Source of the DNA: Craterostigma plantagineum
Lineage: Eukaryota; Streptophyta; Magnoliopsida; Lamiales; Linderniaceae
Direction: 5' to 3'
DNA: 64,000 nt
NCBI GenBank assembly: GCA_027422505.1
Contig: JAPQWV010000657.1
Location: 186,001-250,000, forward strand
Shown: piece after piece, positions 55,027 through 64,000 of the stretch
Layout of the letters: every line of letters starts with the position of its first letter
Numbering within the stretch: position 1 is the stretch's first letter
Made by a program: the position numbers and the translations under genes
The notes under the pieces: model-generated
What the model was told of the DNA's origin: nothing
What the model saw: only the letters and a program-made list of their open reading frames with translations
Database searches by the model: none

Positions 55027-57357
55027 CAAATCTCGCCTCCTTCTGCGTTATGAGGGTGTATGCAGTTCTATCTTTATCACCAGCACGACCTGTCCTCCCA
55101 ATACGATGCACGTGCATGTCCATGTCTTTAGCAATATCAAAGTTGACAACAAATTTAATTGACTTGATGTCAAGACCACGAGCCGCAACATCAGTAGCAA
55201 CAAGAACATGATATGTCCCAGATTTGAATTTCTGCAATGTCTCCATACGAGAAGCCTGATCTTTGTCACCGTGGAGCGCTGCAACTTCGAAACCCTTCAG
55301 AGCCAGCTGTGATTCAACATCATCCACCGTAGCCTTTTTTGAAGCAAAAACAAGAACATCCCCTTCATCTATCATTCTAGGAAGCTTTTCAAGAAGCCAT
55401 GGAAACTTTTCGGCATCTGATGGAATTACTTCAACGACTTGGGTAATATCCTCATTGGCCATACCCACCTCACCCACGGTAACCCTTACAGGATCAGATA
55501 GGATCTCCCTAGCAAGCTTCTCAACCTTCCGCGGCATAGTTGCTGAAAAGAGTAGGGTCTGTCGATCAGGCCTTATTTGGCCTACTATGGACCTTATTTG
55601 CGGTTCAAATCCGAGATCAAACATTCGATCTGCCTCATCAAGTACTAAGTAGGTTGCTCTCAACATGGTCAGTGCCTTAATTTTCAGCATACCTATCAAT
55701 CTCCCTGGAGTAGCCACAACTATCTCACATCCAGCCTTGAGTTCCTTTATCTGGTCGTGTTTCGACATTCCCCCGTAGACAGCAGAAACGCGTATACCAA
55801 AAGCTTTGGAAAATTTCTTCGCTTCCAAATATATCTGATGGGCTAGTTCCCTAGTAGGTGCACAGATAACTCCAATTGGACCTTCGTCTTTTGAAAGTTC
55901 AGGTTGATCCATGATATGGACAATCATGGGAAGCACAAACGCAGCAGTCTTTCCTGAACCAGTTTTTGCTATTCCAAGTATATCTCTTCCAGAAAGCACA
56001 ATTGGTAATGCTTGGCTTTGTATCGATGTGGGCTTTTCATATGCTTGTTTGGCTATAGCTTTCATTAACTCTGCAGGGAATCCACAGTCTTCAAAAGTCT
56101 TGACGGGCCGTGGGACATCAAAGCCTGATACACGAATAGCTAAACTCTTTCTGTCCTCAGCAAGTTCCTCTTCGCTCATGCCTGCAAGCATCATAGGTAA
56201 AATATTTATCGAACATGGACGAATACAAACAGGAGGCGCACTGAAGTTTAGCATGCAAAATAGCGTCAGACTCAGGACCCCATAACAAGGTTGAAAATAG
56301 TATGTGTGCCAACAGAATAAGTTCTTATAAGACACAACCAAACTCAAAAATAGAGATTTTACTACTAGTGTATAAAAAATAACTGCAATAATTACCAAAA
56401 GAAAAAACTCAATCAACAGATAAATACTTTATAACCTTCAATGTGTATCAGTGCTGAAGTAACACTAAGACTTACATAATAGAAAACTTAAAATCTAGAA
56501 TACCTGAAATAGAAGGCTTCTCCTCATAGAAATCTTTATTGAACGGCTCGTAATCAATTGAGCCATGGTCAAGCGCGGGTATCGGCTCAATATTCTTCTT
56601 ATCCACAACAATTGGATTATCATCCGAATCATAGTCAATCATCCCTGCATCCACAGCTTTGGCAGCCGCATAGACCTCTTCCTCTGAATTATACCCAGCG
56701 TGCAATGCGTCAGCTGCCAACTGCAACCCTAAATCCTTCTTTGCTTTCAGAAAACTCTCCATGGGATCGTCTTCCGCATCATCCTTATACCTATAGCGGT
56801 AGACACAAATATAAAACTTTGTTGGTCTAAAGATATCCAAACAGCGTGATTCATACGTAGAACTTGTTTGCTTGTAACGGAATTGAGCTTAGATGAAATA
56901 AGATTCTAGAGGATAGCTTCTTCTGTCAATTAGCAATGCCCCGATTCATCAAATAATGCCAGAATCACTTTGACCGGAAATAGTACAATTTTGCATCTTA
57001 TCAAACTCCACGAAATTAAATTGAGCTGCTTGGCTTGAAATTCAGCTCAACCAACCTGTCGAGCTTTTCCTTGGCCTTCGGTGGCGGCTGAGAATTCATC
57101 TCTTCCTGAAGGCCTTCCATGAACGCGTCCAGAGGATCTATCTCGTCTTCTTCGATGTTGGTGTTGGCAACGTTGTCGTTTGAAGCATTATGGCTGCGAT
57201 CCTCGGCGTAATCGATGTTATCAAGGTCGTCATCGTTGTCGCCTCCGACATGGCGAGAAGATGGAGGGACGTAAAGTCGTTGGGGAGGTTGCGAGCGCTC
57301 GAAGTTGTACGTGGTTTGCCGATTAATGCCGAATCCTTCGAATTTGCGTTTCGACAT
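55004..57357 (-). CDS. RH24: DEAD-box RNA helicase (plant RH24 type), C-terminus truncated by retroelement
   Basis: Exons (minus): 57357-57056, 56790-56504 and 56181-55004; GT-AG introns and matching phases give 588 codons. N-terminus MSKRKFEGFGINRQTTYNFE and the MESFLKAKKDLGLQLAADAL region match plant RH24 from memory. Core motifs: Q motif (FEDCGF...TSIQSQ), AKTGSGKT (residues 268-275), PTRELAHQ (305-312), TPGR (354-357), DEAD (378-381), SAT (409-411), ATDVAARGLD (525-534), HRIGRTGRAG (555-564). After ITQKEARFAG (residue 583) the conserved sequence stops; the last five residues (VAVTK) and stop codon come from retroelement copy C. About 170-200 C-terminal residues are missing compared with the family (~760). 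An ATP-dependent RNA helicase role is expected; activity of the truncated form is unknown. Confidence 0.92.
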
Positions 57358-57640
57358 TAGGTAAATTGATAGAAACCCTAGGACTTGAAGTTTGGGAGAT
57401 TTTAATTTGAAGTGCTGAGCTGGTAAGGTTTTGAAATTTGACCTGCGTGAAATTTATATTGATTACATATTTGCAATTAGACTGAAAGTGTAATAATACA
57501 AAGTCATCCCACAACTTAATGAAATAAGAATTATTACCCAAAAGAATAAAAACGTAGGACATTAACACCAGTTTGTTTTCAACAAGTGTTCATGGAAGGG
57601 GAAAAAGAAGGATGGCAATAATAGCAGCAGAATCGCATTT
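57358..57640 (-). promoter_or_regulatory. Upstream region of the helicase gene
   Basis: Presumed promoter and 5' UTR. No clear TATA box near the start codon. Bounded upstream by an hAT-like remnant at about 57640. Confidence 0.4.
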
Positions 57641-57942
57641 AGGCTGTTCACCGAACCGAACCGAACCAAACTTTGAAGTTTCACTTAACCAAACTTTTCG
57701 GATAAAAATTTTTGAAACCGAATATCGAACTGAACTTAATCGGTTCGGTTTCGGTAAACCCAAACAACCATATTTCTTTAAAAAAGGGAAAAAAAACACG
57801 GAAGTTGCTAAAGTTCAAATCTCGGGAGCAATCGCAATTTAGGTTTAGCTAATGCTTGGATTTGAGATTAAAATTAAAATGAATATTTTTAATAAACTAA
57901 GCAATGTGGGCCATCAACTACAGACCCAATCACTTTAATGTA

Positions 57943-58312
57943 TTAAATGGTTTAACGTAAAAATAAAGTATTCCCCACTTTGTTAGTGGACGGTTTTCCA
58001 TTAATTTTTTATTTTTTATTTGTTTAATATAATGAAAATGGACACATGTCGCAAGCAAAAGCAAACTACATTTCATTGTGTATATAAGATACTAGTTTTA
58101 GGCTGTGCATTTTACGGGTGTAAAAGATGTGTAATTAATATAACACTATTGTGTAACAATAATAATATAAGTTAAATGGCTTAACGTGAAAATAAAGTGT
58201 TTCCCACTTTGTTAGTGCGCGGTTTATCCATTTTTGTTATTTGTTTAATATATTCAAAATGGACACGTGTCGCAAGGAGAAGCAAACTACATCTCATTGT
58301 ATATGTAAGATA
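57943..58312 (+). repeat. Direct duplication of a ~145-bp block
   Basis: 57943-58090 and 58172-58312 share TTAAATGGYTTAACGT, AATAAAGT, CCCACTTTGTTAGTG and AAAATGGACACRTGTCGCAA in the same order (about 85 percent by eye), spaced ~229 bp apart. Confidence 0.8.
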
Positions 58313-58344
58313 TATATATATATATATTATATATATATATATAT
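58311..58344. repeat. (TA)n microsatellite
   Basis: About 34 bp of TA repeats with one TT interruption. Confidence 0.9.
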
Positions 58345-58599
58345 TAATGGGGTGGCTTGTTAATATTTATATATTTTTTAATATATTGAATTTCCGTATT
58401 TTGGTTTTTATTGGGTTAACCGAATTATCGAACCAAAAAACTGAAATCTTCGGTTTTACATTTGTTAGAACCGAACCGAATTCTTTCGGTCGGTATTCGG
58501 TTGATATCGAATTTTCGGTGTCGGTTCGCTTCGCGCATTTCTTAGAAATAGGTATCATCTTACTCTAAAACCAAACAATAAAACTACACACCATTTCGA

Positions 58600-59632
58600 G
58601 TCTTCACTACCAACAAAGGTCTATTTATGGACTTAAGCAAGCGTCTAGAAGGTGAAATCTTCGATTTGATGAAGTAGTTACGAACAACGAATTCTTAAAG
58701 AATGAAGATGATCCTTGTATTTATAATAATTCATGAGAGTAAGATATCATTCCTCGTTTTGCATGCGAACGACATCCTTTTAATAGGAAACGATATCGGG
58801 ATGCTCTCGGAGGTGAAAGCTTGACATTCGATCGAATTCTCCATGAAAGACCTGGGAGAAGCAACCTATATTCTTTGAATTCACATTTCTAGAGATCGAG
58901 TGAATCGAATGATTCTGAAACAGTTTCGAGTGGACGAATCTGAGAAAGGGTTCTTGCCAATGCGTCTTGGGATTCATCTCTGAAATCCACGTGTCCTCAA
59001 AGTGAGGATGCAAGGGAGGAAATGAGTGAAATTTCTTATGCATCAGCAATAGGTAGCCTAATGTATGTGATGCTATGTACACGGCCCGACATTGCGTACG
59101 CTTTGAGCGTAGTAAGTCGGTACCAATCTAGTCCTGGTAAGGAACATTGGAACGCAGTAAAGAATATCTTCAAGTACCTTAGACGGACTAAAGATATGGT
59201 ACTGGTTTATGGAAACAGAGAATTAGAGGTGGACGGTTATATCGATTCGGATTTCGAGTCAGACGTGGATGATCAGAATCCACTTTTGGTTTCGTCTATA
59301 CGCTTAATGGAGGAGCAATGTCTTGGAAAAGTTCTAAGGAAGAACTACTATCGATTCCACCACTGAGTCGGAGTATATTGCAGCCTCTAAGGCATCAAAA
59401 GAAGGTGTTTGGATGAGGAAGTTCTTAGAAGAACTCCAAGTTGTTCCAGGCATAGTGGACTGCCCACTACCATTCTGGTGCGACAATGGTGGGGCAGTGG
59501 CACAAGCCAAGGAACCTAGGTCTCACTCAAAGTCCAAACAAATAGAAAGAAAATACCATGTGCTGCATGGGTTCGTTAAAAAAGGCTACATAGTTGTGCA
59601 GAAAGTAGCCACCGCGGATAACGTGGCAGAAA
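58600..59632 (+). pseudogene. Copia-F-like 3' half: RT end and RNase H
   Basis: Begins at the RSIYGLKQAS motif (about 58620), then a decayed VDD region, then the 59022-59366 frame ASAIGSLMYVMLCTRPDIAY, RYQSSPGKEHWNAVKNIFKY and LRRTKDMVLVYGNRELEVDG. RNase H continues with SGAMSWKSSKEELLS-type sequence, WMRKFLEELQVVPGIVDCPL, PFWCDNGGAVAQAKEPR and KGYIVVQKVATADNVA, where it ends at about 59632. It shows the copia-F region without the gypsy insertion. The complementary 5' half lies antisense at 61153-63393. Confidence 0.87.
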
Positions 59633-60300
59633 CCGGGATGGTAGGCGTGGCTCCTCGTGATCAATTGAGAGATGGTTGAGTGGCTAGGTATGGTTAGTTG
59701 TGCGATTGGACCAAATGTCGTCTCATTTACCTATTCGTTGGCTTGTCTATGAGTTGACTTATTGCCGGAGGATTACAGTCGCTTTTCTGTTTGGTGCGTC
59801 GTTCCTATTTGCGGCTTACGTCATCCCCTTTGGATTTTCTCTTTTGTTTGGGAATAGGGGATGCGGCGCTACCTAGACCTAGACCGAGATAGACTAGGCT
59901 GGAGGGTTTGGATTGGTCCCGGTTTAGGTCCAACTGGGATATGTTGGACCATAGGGACCTCCTCATCATAAATATGGATCTAGTGATATTTTGCCGATCC
60001 GCGTAAAAATCTATTTGAACGGAAAATGTCAGCGACACCTCCAATGAGAACACCGAGCTCGTTGGCTCGGGGTGAAGCCTTGACACCAATGACCTCCGGT
60101 TCGAGTTTGTTGGACTATTAGAATAGTTGTTGTTAGCTAGAAGCACAAAAATGTGATGCTGCCCCGAATCGTGCGCTAAAATGCGCCTATACTTCTTCGG
60201 GCCCGATGACGGCGACGTCTTGGTACAAAGGAGCAGTGATGGGGGCCGGTGGATTTATATTTGGGCTACAAGGTATTTTGAAAACCCCGATGGGCCGATA
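59633..60300 (+). other. Unidentified segment between copia fragments
   Basis: Not recognised. A 53-codon frame (59715-59876, SSHLPIRWLVYELTYCRRIT then VAFLFGASFLFAAYVIPFGF) encodes a hydrophobic segment and looks unlike the surrounding retroelements. Composition is more GC-rich than its neighbours. An organellar origin is conceivable but unproven. Confidence 0.35.
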
Positions 60301-61150
60301 AGGATAACATCCAAGTCCATTCTTAAATGGATCTAAAAATATTTGGCCCAAATTAATGGATTTTTTAAAATTAAGTACAACACGGATGGAACACTAGATA
60401 GGTATAAAGCTCGTTTGGTTGCAAAAGGTTATAATCAACGTGAAAGAATAAATTTTCAAAAACTTTGGTCCCTATGTATGGTTACTACGCGTACATTACT
60501 AGATATTGCTCTGATTAATAATTGGGATGTTTTTCAACTAGATGTCAATAATGCATTTTTACATGTGACTCTGGAGAAGTATATATGAAATTGTGGGGGT
60601 TTTATGATTAAAATGATATGTTTATCGGTAGATTAAGAAGTCCTTGTATGGGTTAAAATAGTTCCCACGAAAACAGAATGACAAAGTCGTTGTTTTCTTA
60701 AATAAAATCATTATGATCAGAGTTTGCATATCCAGGGTTTGGATTTCTATACGCAGAACTGAAAATTTAAAATCAATGTGTTTTGCAACTCGGATTGGGC
60801 ATCTTGTCCGATAACTCGATGAGTAGGTACTAGTACTTTAGCTGGTAATTCCTTACTGTAACGGAAAAAACACCGTTTCAAAATCTTCGGCCAAAGCTTA
60901 ATATAGGGCTATGGCACAAACTTGTTATGAGATTGTTTGGGTTCTTGGTATTTTTAATGATTCTCGTATTACTAGTCTTACTCCAGTAAATCTAAATTGT
61001 GACAATATGGTTGCATTACAAATAGTCGATAATCTTGTGTTTCATGAAAGAAAGAGCATATCGAAATCGATTGACATTTAATAAAACAATATATTATTCA
61101 TAAATGTTTCTACTCGCTACGTAGCATCTAAAGATTGGTTAGCTGATGTA
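60301..61150 (+). pseudogene. Copia RT and RNase H remnant (different family)
   Basis: Reads [56 protein letters not shown] and AFLHVTLEKYI (60343-60588), i.e. the start of RVT_2. After a jump it continues RLRKSLYGLK (about 60635) and then RNase H pieces: DWASCP (about 60797), YRAMAQTCYEIVWVLGIFND, TPVNLNCDNMVALQIVDNLV and FHERKSI (60900-61060). The catalytic YVDD region is deleted. Confidence 0.8.
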
Positions 61151-61152
61151 GA

Positions 61153-63393
61153 CTAAGGCCCTTGGAAAAGTGGCCCATTCGATTTTGTAGGTTGCTCGGA
61201 ATGAAAACCCTTGGGCTGCTCCATATAGATTTTCTCTTGGAGGAATCCATTTAGAAAAGCGGTTTTCACATCCATCTGCCATGTCTCGTAATCGTAGTAT
61301 GCTGCTATGACAAGCAGAATATGGAGAGATCTAATCATTGCTACAGGTGAAAATGGTTCCTCATAGTCAATGTCCTCTTTCTGACTATACCCTTTCGCTA
61401 CTAGCCTAGCTTTGTAGGTATCAGCCTGTCTGTCAGATCCAATCTTTATCTTGTAGATCCATTAACGCACTGTAGGTCTAAAACCTTCAGGCAGGCCTAC
61501 TAGACTCCAGACTTGGTTGGCGTTCATCGTGTCCATCTCTGCTTTCATAGCTTCGACCCATTTTATAAGAGTCGACATTCGTCATTGTCTATAGGTAGTC
61601 GGGTCGTCACAAACAATCTCCTCCGTCACAGCACCCCCGTGCTCGATGTGTACCATACAGTATCTCTCAAGCATGCGAGGTACTCTACCCCACCTGCACA
61701 ATTCTGGGCACGTCTCGGGCTGCTCATCTATGCTCCCAGGCACTGATGGCTCTGGAGGCATCTCGGCTAACTCTCCAAGAGTCACTTCTCTGTCAGCTCC
61801 ACCTTCTCGAACGAACTGTTCCTCGAGAAAGTGAGCATGAATGGCTACAGCGATCCTCTGATCATTGTTGAAGTAAAATAATATCCCATGCTATCATAGG
61901 GATATCCGACAAAACATCCTTTCGTTGACCTAGATTCGAGTTTGTTTGCAATTATCTTTTTTCACATAGGCGGGGCAACCCCAAACCCCTAAGTGATTCA
62001 AGCCGGGCTTCTTATAGTTCCAAAATTCGTAAGGTACCTTATCATCAGACTTCAAAAGGTTATTTTCAAAACATAAACAGCAGTTTGCAAAGCATATCCC
62101 CACAATGATATGGGGAGATCAGTAGCTTAGTATAGATCGTCCTTTATCTAATAATGTTCGATTTCTGCGTTCTTCAACACCATTCAACTGTGGTGTCCCG
62201 GGCGGTGTAAACTGCCAAATAAATCCATTTTCTTTCATGAAATCATCAAACTCGAGACCCATATACTCGCCGTCTCGATCTGATCATACGACTTTAATTT
62301 GTCTCCCAGTTTGATTTTCCACTTAAGTCTTGAATTCCTTGAACTTTTCAAGGGTTTTAGACTTGTGCTTCAACAGATACACCAAGCCCTAGCGAGAGTG
62401 ATCATATGTGAAAGTCACAAATAGTGGAAATTACCTCAGGCCACTACATTAAACGGTCCACAAACGTCTGATGGATCCAAATGCAAATGATTAGTGGCTC
62501 TTTGAAAAGTCCCTATAAAGGGAGACTTAGTGATTTTGCTGAGGAAACAAGACTCGCACGTTGGATAGGAATCTGATTCCGGCGGCTTAATAAAGTCGTG
62601 TTTCTCCAACTCTTGAATCTTTCAAACTCCGGCATGACCGAGTCTAAGATTCCACAAATACTTTTTGTTTCTAAGTTACGTTTGTCGGTAACTACATCCG
62701 CATGTTCTTGGACGTTAACGAAATATATACCATTTATTAACGTTGCATTTCAAACTCATTTGTTTCCAAAATAAATCTCGTAAATATTTTATTGAACCAA
62801 AATTCATAACCATTCTTACTCAAAGCAGAATAGAAATAATAGAAGAGTCTTTAACCCAACATGACTAGCAGGTAAAATAGTCTGCTACCAGATGAAGACT
62901 TCTCGTTCCGCCAGCTTCTTACTTCATTCCAGACCCTGGTTCAAAACATAGATGTGAGCAGTTGTTCTCGAGTCAAGAATCCGCGAAGCGGCAAATACAG
63001 TTAATGAACAATAAGTTTCCGAAACTTTACCTGAAGCCCTAGAAGCTCGAAACTTGGGGAAGTCCCTTTTTCCAATGGCCCAGCTCTTGGCAGTAAGGCA
63101 CCTATCAGTAGCCTTCGGAACTTTAGGAATGTTTATGTTTGCCTTGCACTTTTTTTTAATCCCTCCTTTTGGCTTATTAGACTTGGCTTCGACTAGTTCG
63201 ACTTATATCTCTTAGACCTTGTAGTTGCAATGAGCGCAACCACTTTTCTGTTTCCTTTCTTTAGCTCACGCTGAGTCTGAATCAGCGTATTCATGACTTC
63301 AGGATGCGAAAAACTGATCAACAATATTCTTAAACCAACCCATGGACTTATAATTCTATGATTATAAAGTTGGCTTAGGCTTTGAGAATCCAC
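61153..63393 (-). pseudogene. Copia-F-like 5' half: gag linker to RT (antisense)
   Basis: On the minus strand from 63393: MNTLIQTQRELKKGNRKVVA, then knuckle, protease and pre-integrase pieces, integrase (HDIIKPPESDSYPTCESC-type segment near 62560, VVRSDRDGEYMGLEFDDF near 62260), the linker frame 61785-61582 (EMPPEPSVPGSIDEQPETCP, RWGRVPRMLERYCMVHIEHG), and the start of RT ending with [20 protein letters not shown] followed by EQPKGFHSEQP at 61153. It aligns in order with 28722-30890. Many stops. It ends exactly where the opposite-strand fragment at 58600 begins. Confidence 0.85.
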
Positions 63394-64000
63394 GTTGCTT
63401 GACGAAAGTTGATTGCAAACAACTTTACGATGTCAAGTACCTGGGTTTGGGATTAACTAATCTTATGGTTTTTACTAACGCAAAAGAAATAGATGCATTA
63501 GAAGAAACCAAGCGAAAAACCAAGACAAGGGTTGAAATCCCCTTTTCCTATACAAAATTGAATCAAAGTTACAAAACTAGGGATCTTCCCAAGGGTTGGA
63601 GCTTTTAGTCAATTATCTTCCCGAAGATCGTTCTACAAATGAGGAAGCATATACTCATCATTCTGAAAATTCTCTCTAAATACCCCCTATCCTTAAAAAG
63701 AATAGAAGGGTTAAGAGTCTCATTAGAAAAGACCGAGAGAATGTTGAAGCTGAAAAGAAAATGTTCCTAGAAGAGATGGAAAATCTCAAAGCTTCCTCCA
63801 TCTCACAAACCATTTCTCACGCGTTACGCTGAAAGGAAACTATCATTATGAAAAGCGTGAAGAAAGAAAATCACCTTCTAAAGCTCAGAAATCTAAAAAT
63901 AAAACTGTGAAAAATAGTAACTCTAACCTTGTGTTTACTACGTCTACAGGGAGCGTAGTACCTGAGATAGAGAAATTGAAGGCAAGAGTGTCTAGTTTAG
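63394..64000 (+). other. Unrecognised decayed coding-like segment
   Basis: The plus-strand frame 63399-63608 (69 codons) contains KRKTKTRVEIPFSYTKLNQS and YKTRDLPKGWSF, then continues in other frames with Lys-rich sequence (SKAQKSKNKTVKNSNSNLVF, PEIEKLKARVSSL at the window end). It looks like an old coding sequence with frameshifts, and I do not recognise the family with confidence. Confidence 0.35.

Larger units (their letters stand above)
57640..58545. mobile_element. hAT-like non-autonomous element with ACCGAACC subterminal repeats
   Basis: The left side has CACCGAACCGAACCGAACC (57651-57669) and AATCGGTTCGGTTTCGG; the right side has mirrored TTAGAACCGAACCGAATTC, GGTTGATATCGAATTTTCGG and GTCGGTTCGC. 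The flanks share CGCATTT (57636-57642 and about 58532-58539), a possible imperfect 8-bp target duplication. TIRs are weak and boundaries approximate. No coding capacity. Confidence 0.5.

Noticed and set aside
55263..56285. Plus-strand ORFs over the helicase gene
   Set aside because: Antisense shadows of the conserved helicase exon.
59670..59705. tRNA-Ser-like start (GAGAGATGGTTGAGTGG)
   Set aside because: No matching anticodon arm, T arm or acceptor stem could be folded by eye.
63399..63608. Possible pararetrovirus-like fragment
   Set aside because: No coat, movement or RT motif can be identified in the visible part; left unassigned.

Overview
The window is nuclear DNA of a flowering plant, probably a eudicot. 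It holds two intron-containing plant genes, initiator-Met-tRNA primer-binding sites (TGGTATCAGAGC type), plant LTR-retrotransposon lineages, a Mutator-like element of the DUF1985/Kaonashi type, hAT elements and a fragment of plastid 5S rRNA. Roughly 85-90 percent is transposable-element debris, nested and broken by stops and frameshifts. The species cannot be named from sequence alone.

Layout. 1-9394: nested Ty1/copia pieces (gag, leaders and 5' LTRs on the minus strand inside a plus-strand copia), a plastid 4.5S-5S insert at about 6338-6485, then a copia RT joined to an unusual extra ORF and a 3' LTR. 9395-12888: Athila/Tat-like Ty3/gypsy pol. 12889-19310: a copia LTR and gag split by a 5.0-kb Mutator-like element with a 9-bp target duplication. 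That element carries a MURA N-terminus, a DUF1985 gene and two oppositely oriented 21-bp tandem arrays. 19400-22082: a long inverted repeat around non-coding sequence. 22758-27865: another copia pol and a second extra-ORF copy. 28183-40016: a copia element ending in a 1.6-kb LTR, interrupted by a 6.5-kb gypsy element that has both LTRs. 40017-45475: copia remnant, hAT transposon (2.9 kb) and non-autonomous hAT (1.1 kb), the last two with 8-bp target duplications.

Host genes. 46989-49013 is a five-exon Golgi Qa-SNARE gene (SYP31/SYP32 type) with an apparent frameshift in exon 1. 55004-57357 (minus) is a three-exon DEAD-box helicase gene of the plant RH24 type; its helicase core is intact but its C-terminus is replaced by retroelement sequence. 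Between them lie a copia 3' end (PPT plus LTR), an inverted copia gag fragment, a truncated LTR and a third copy of the extra-ORF family. 57640-64000 returns to repeats: an hAT-like remnant, a 145-bp duplication, and copia halves facing opposite ways.

The two host genes do not form a functional unit. The most unusual items are the Mutator-like element with its 21-bp/100-bp arrays, the three-copy retrotransposon extra ORF, the plastid rRNA filler at a copia-copia junction, and the two damaged host genes.
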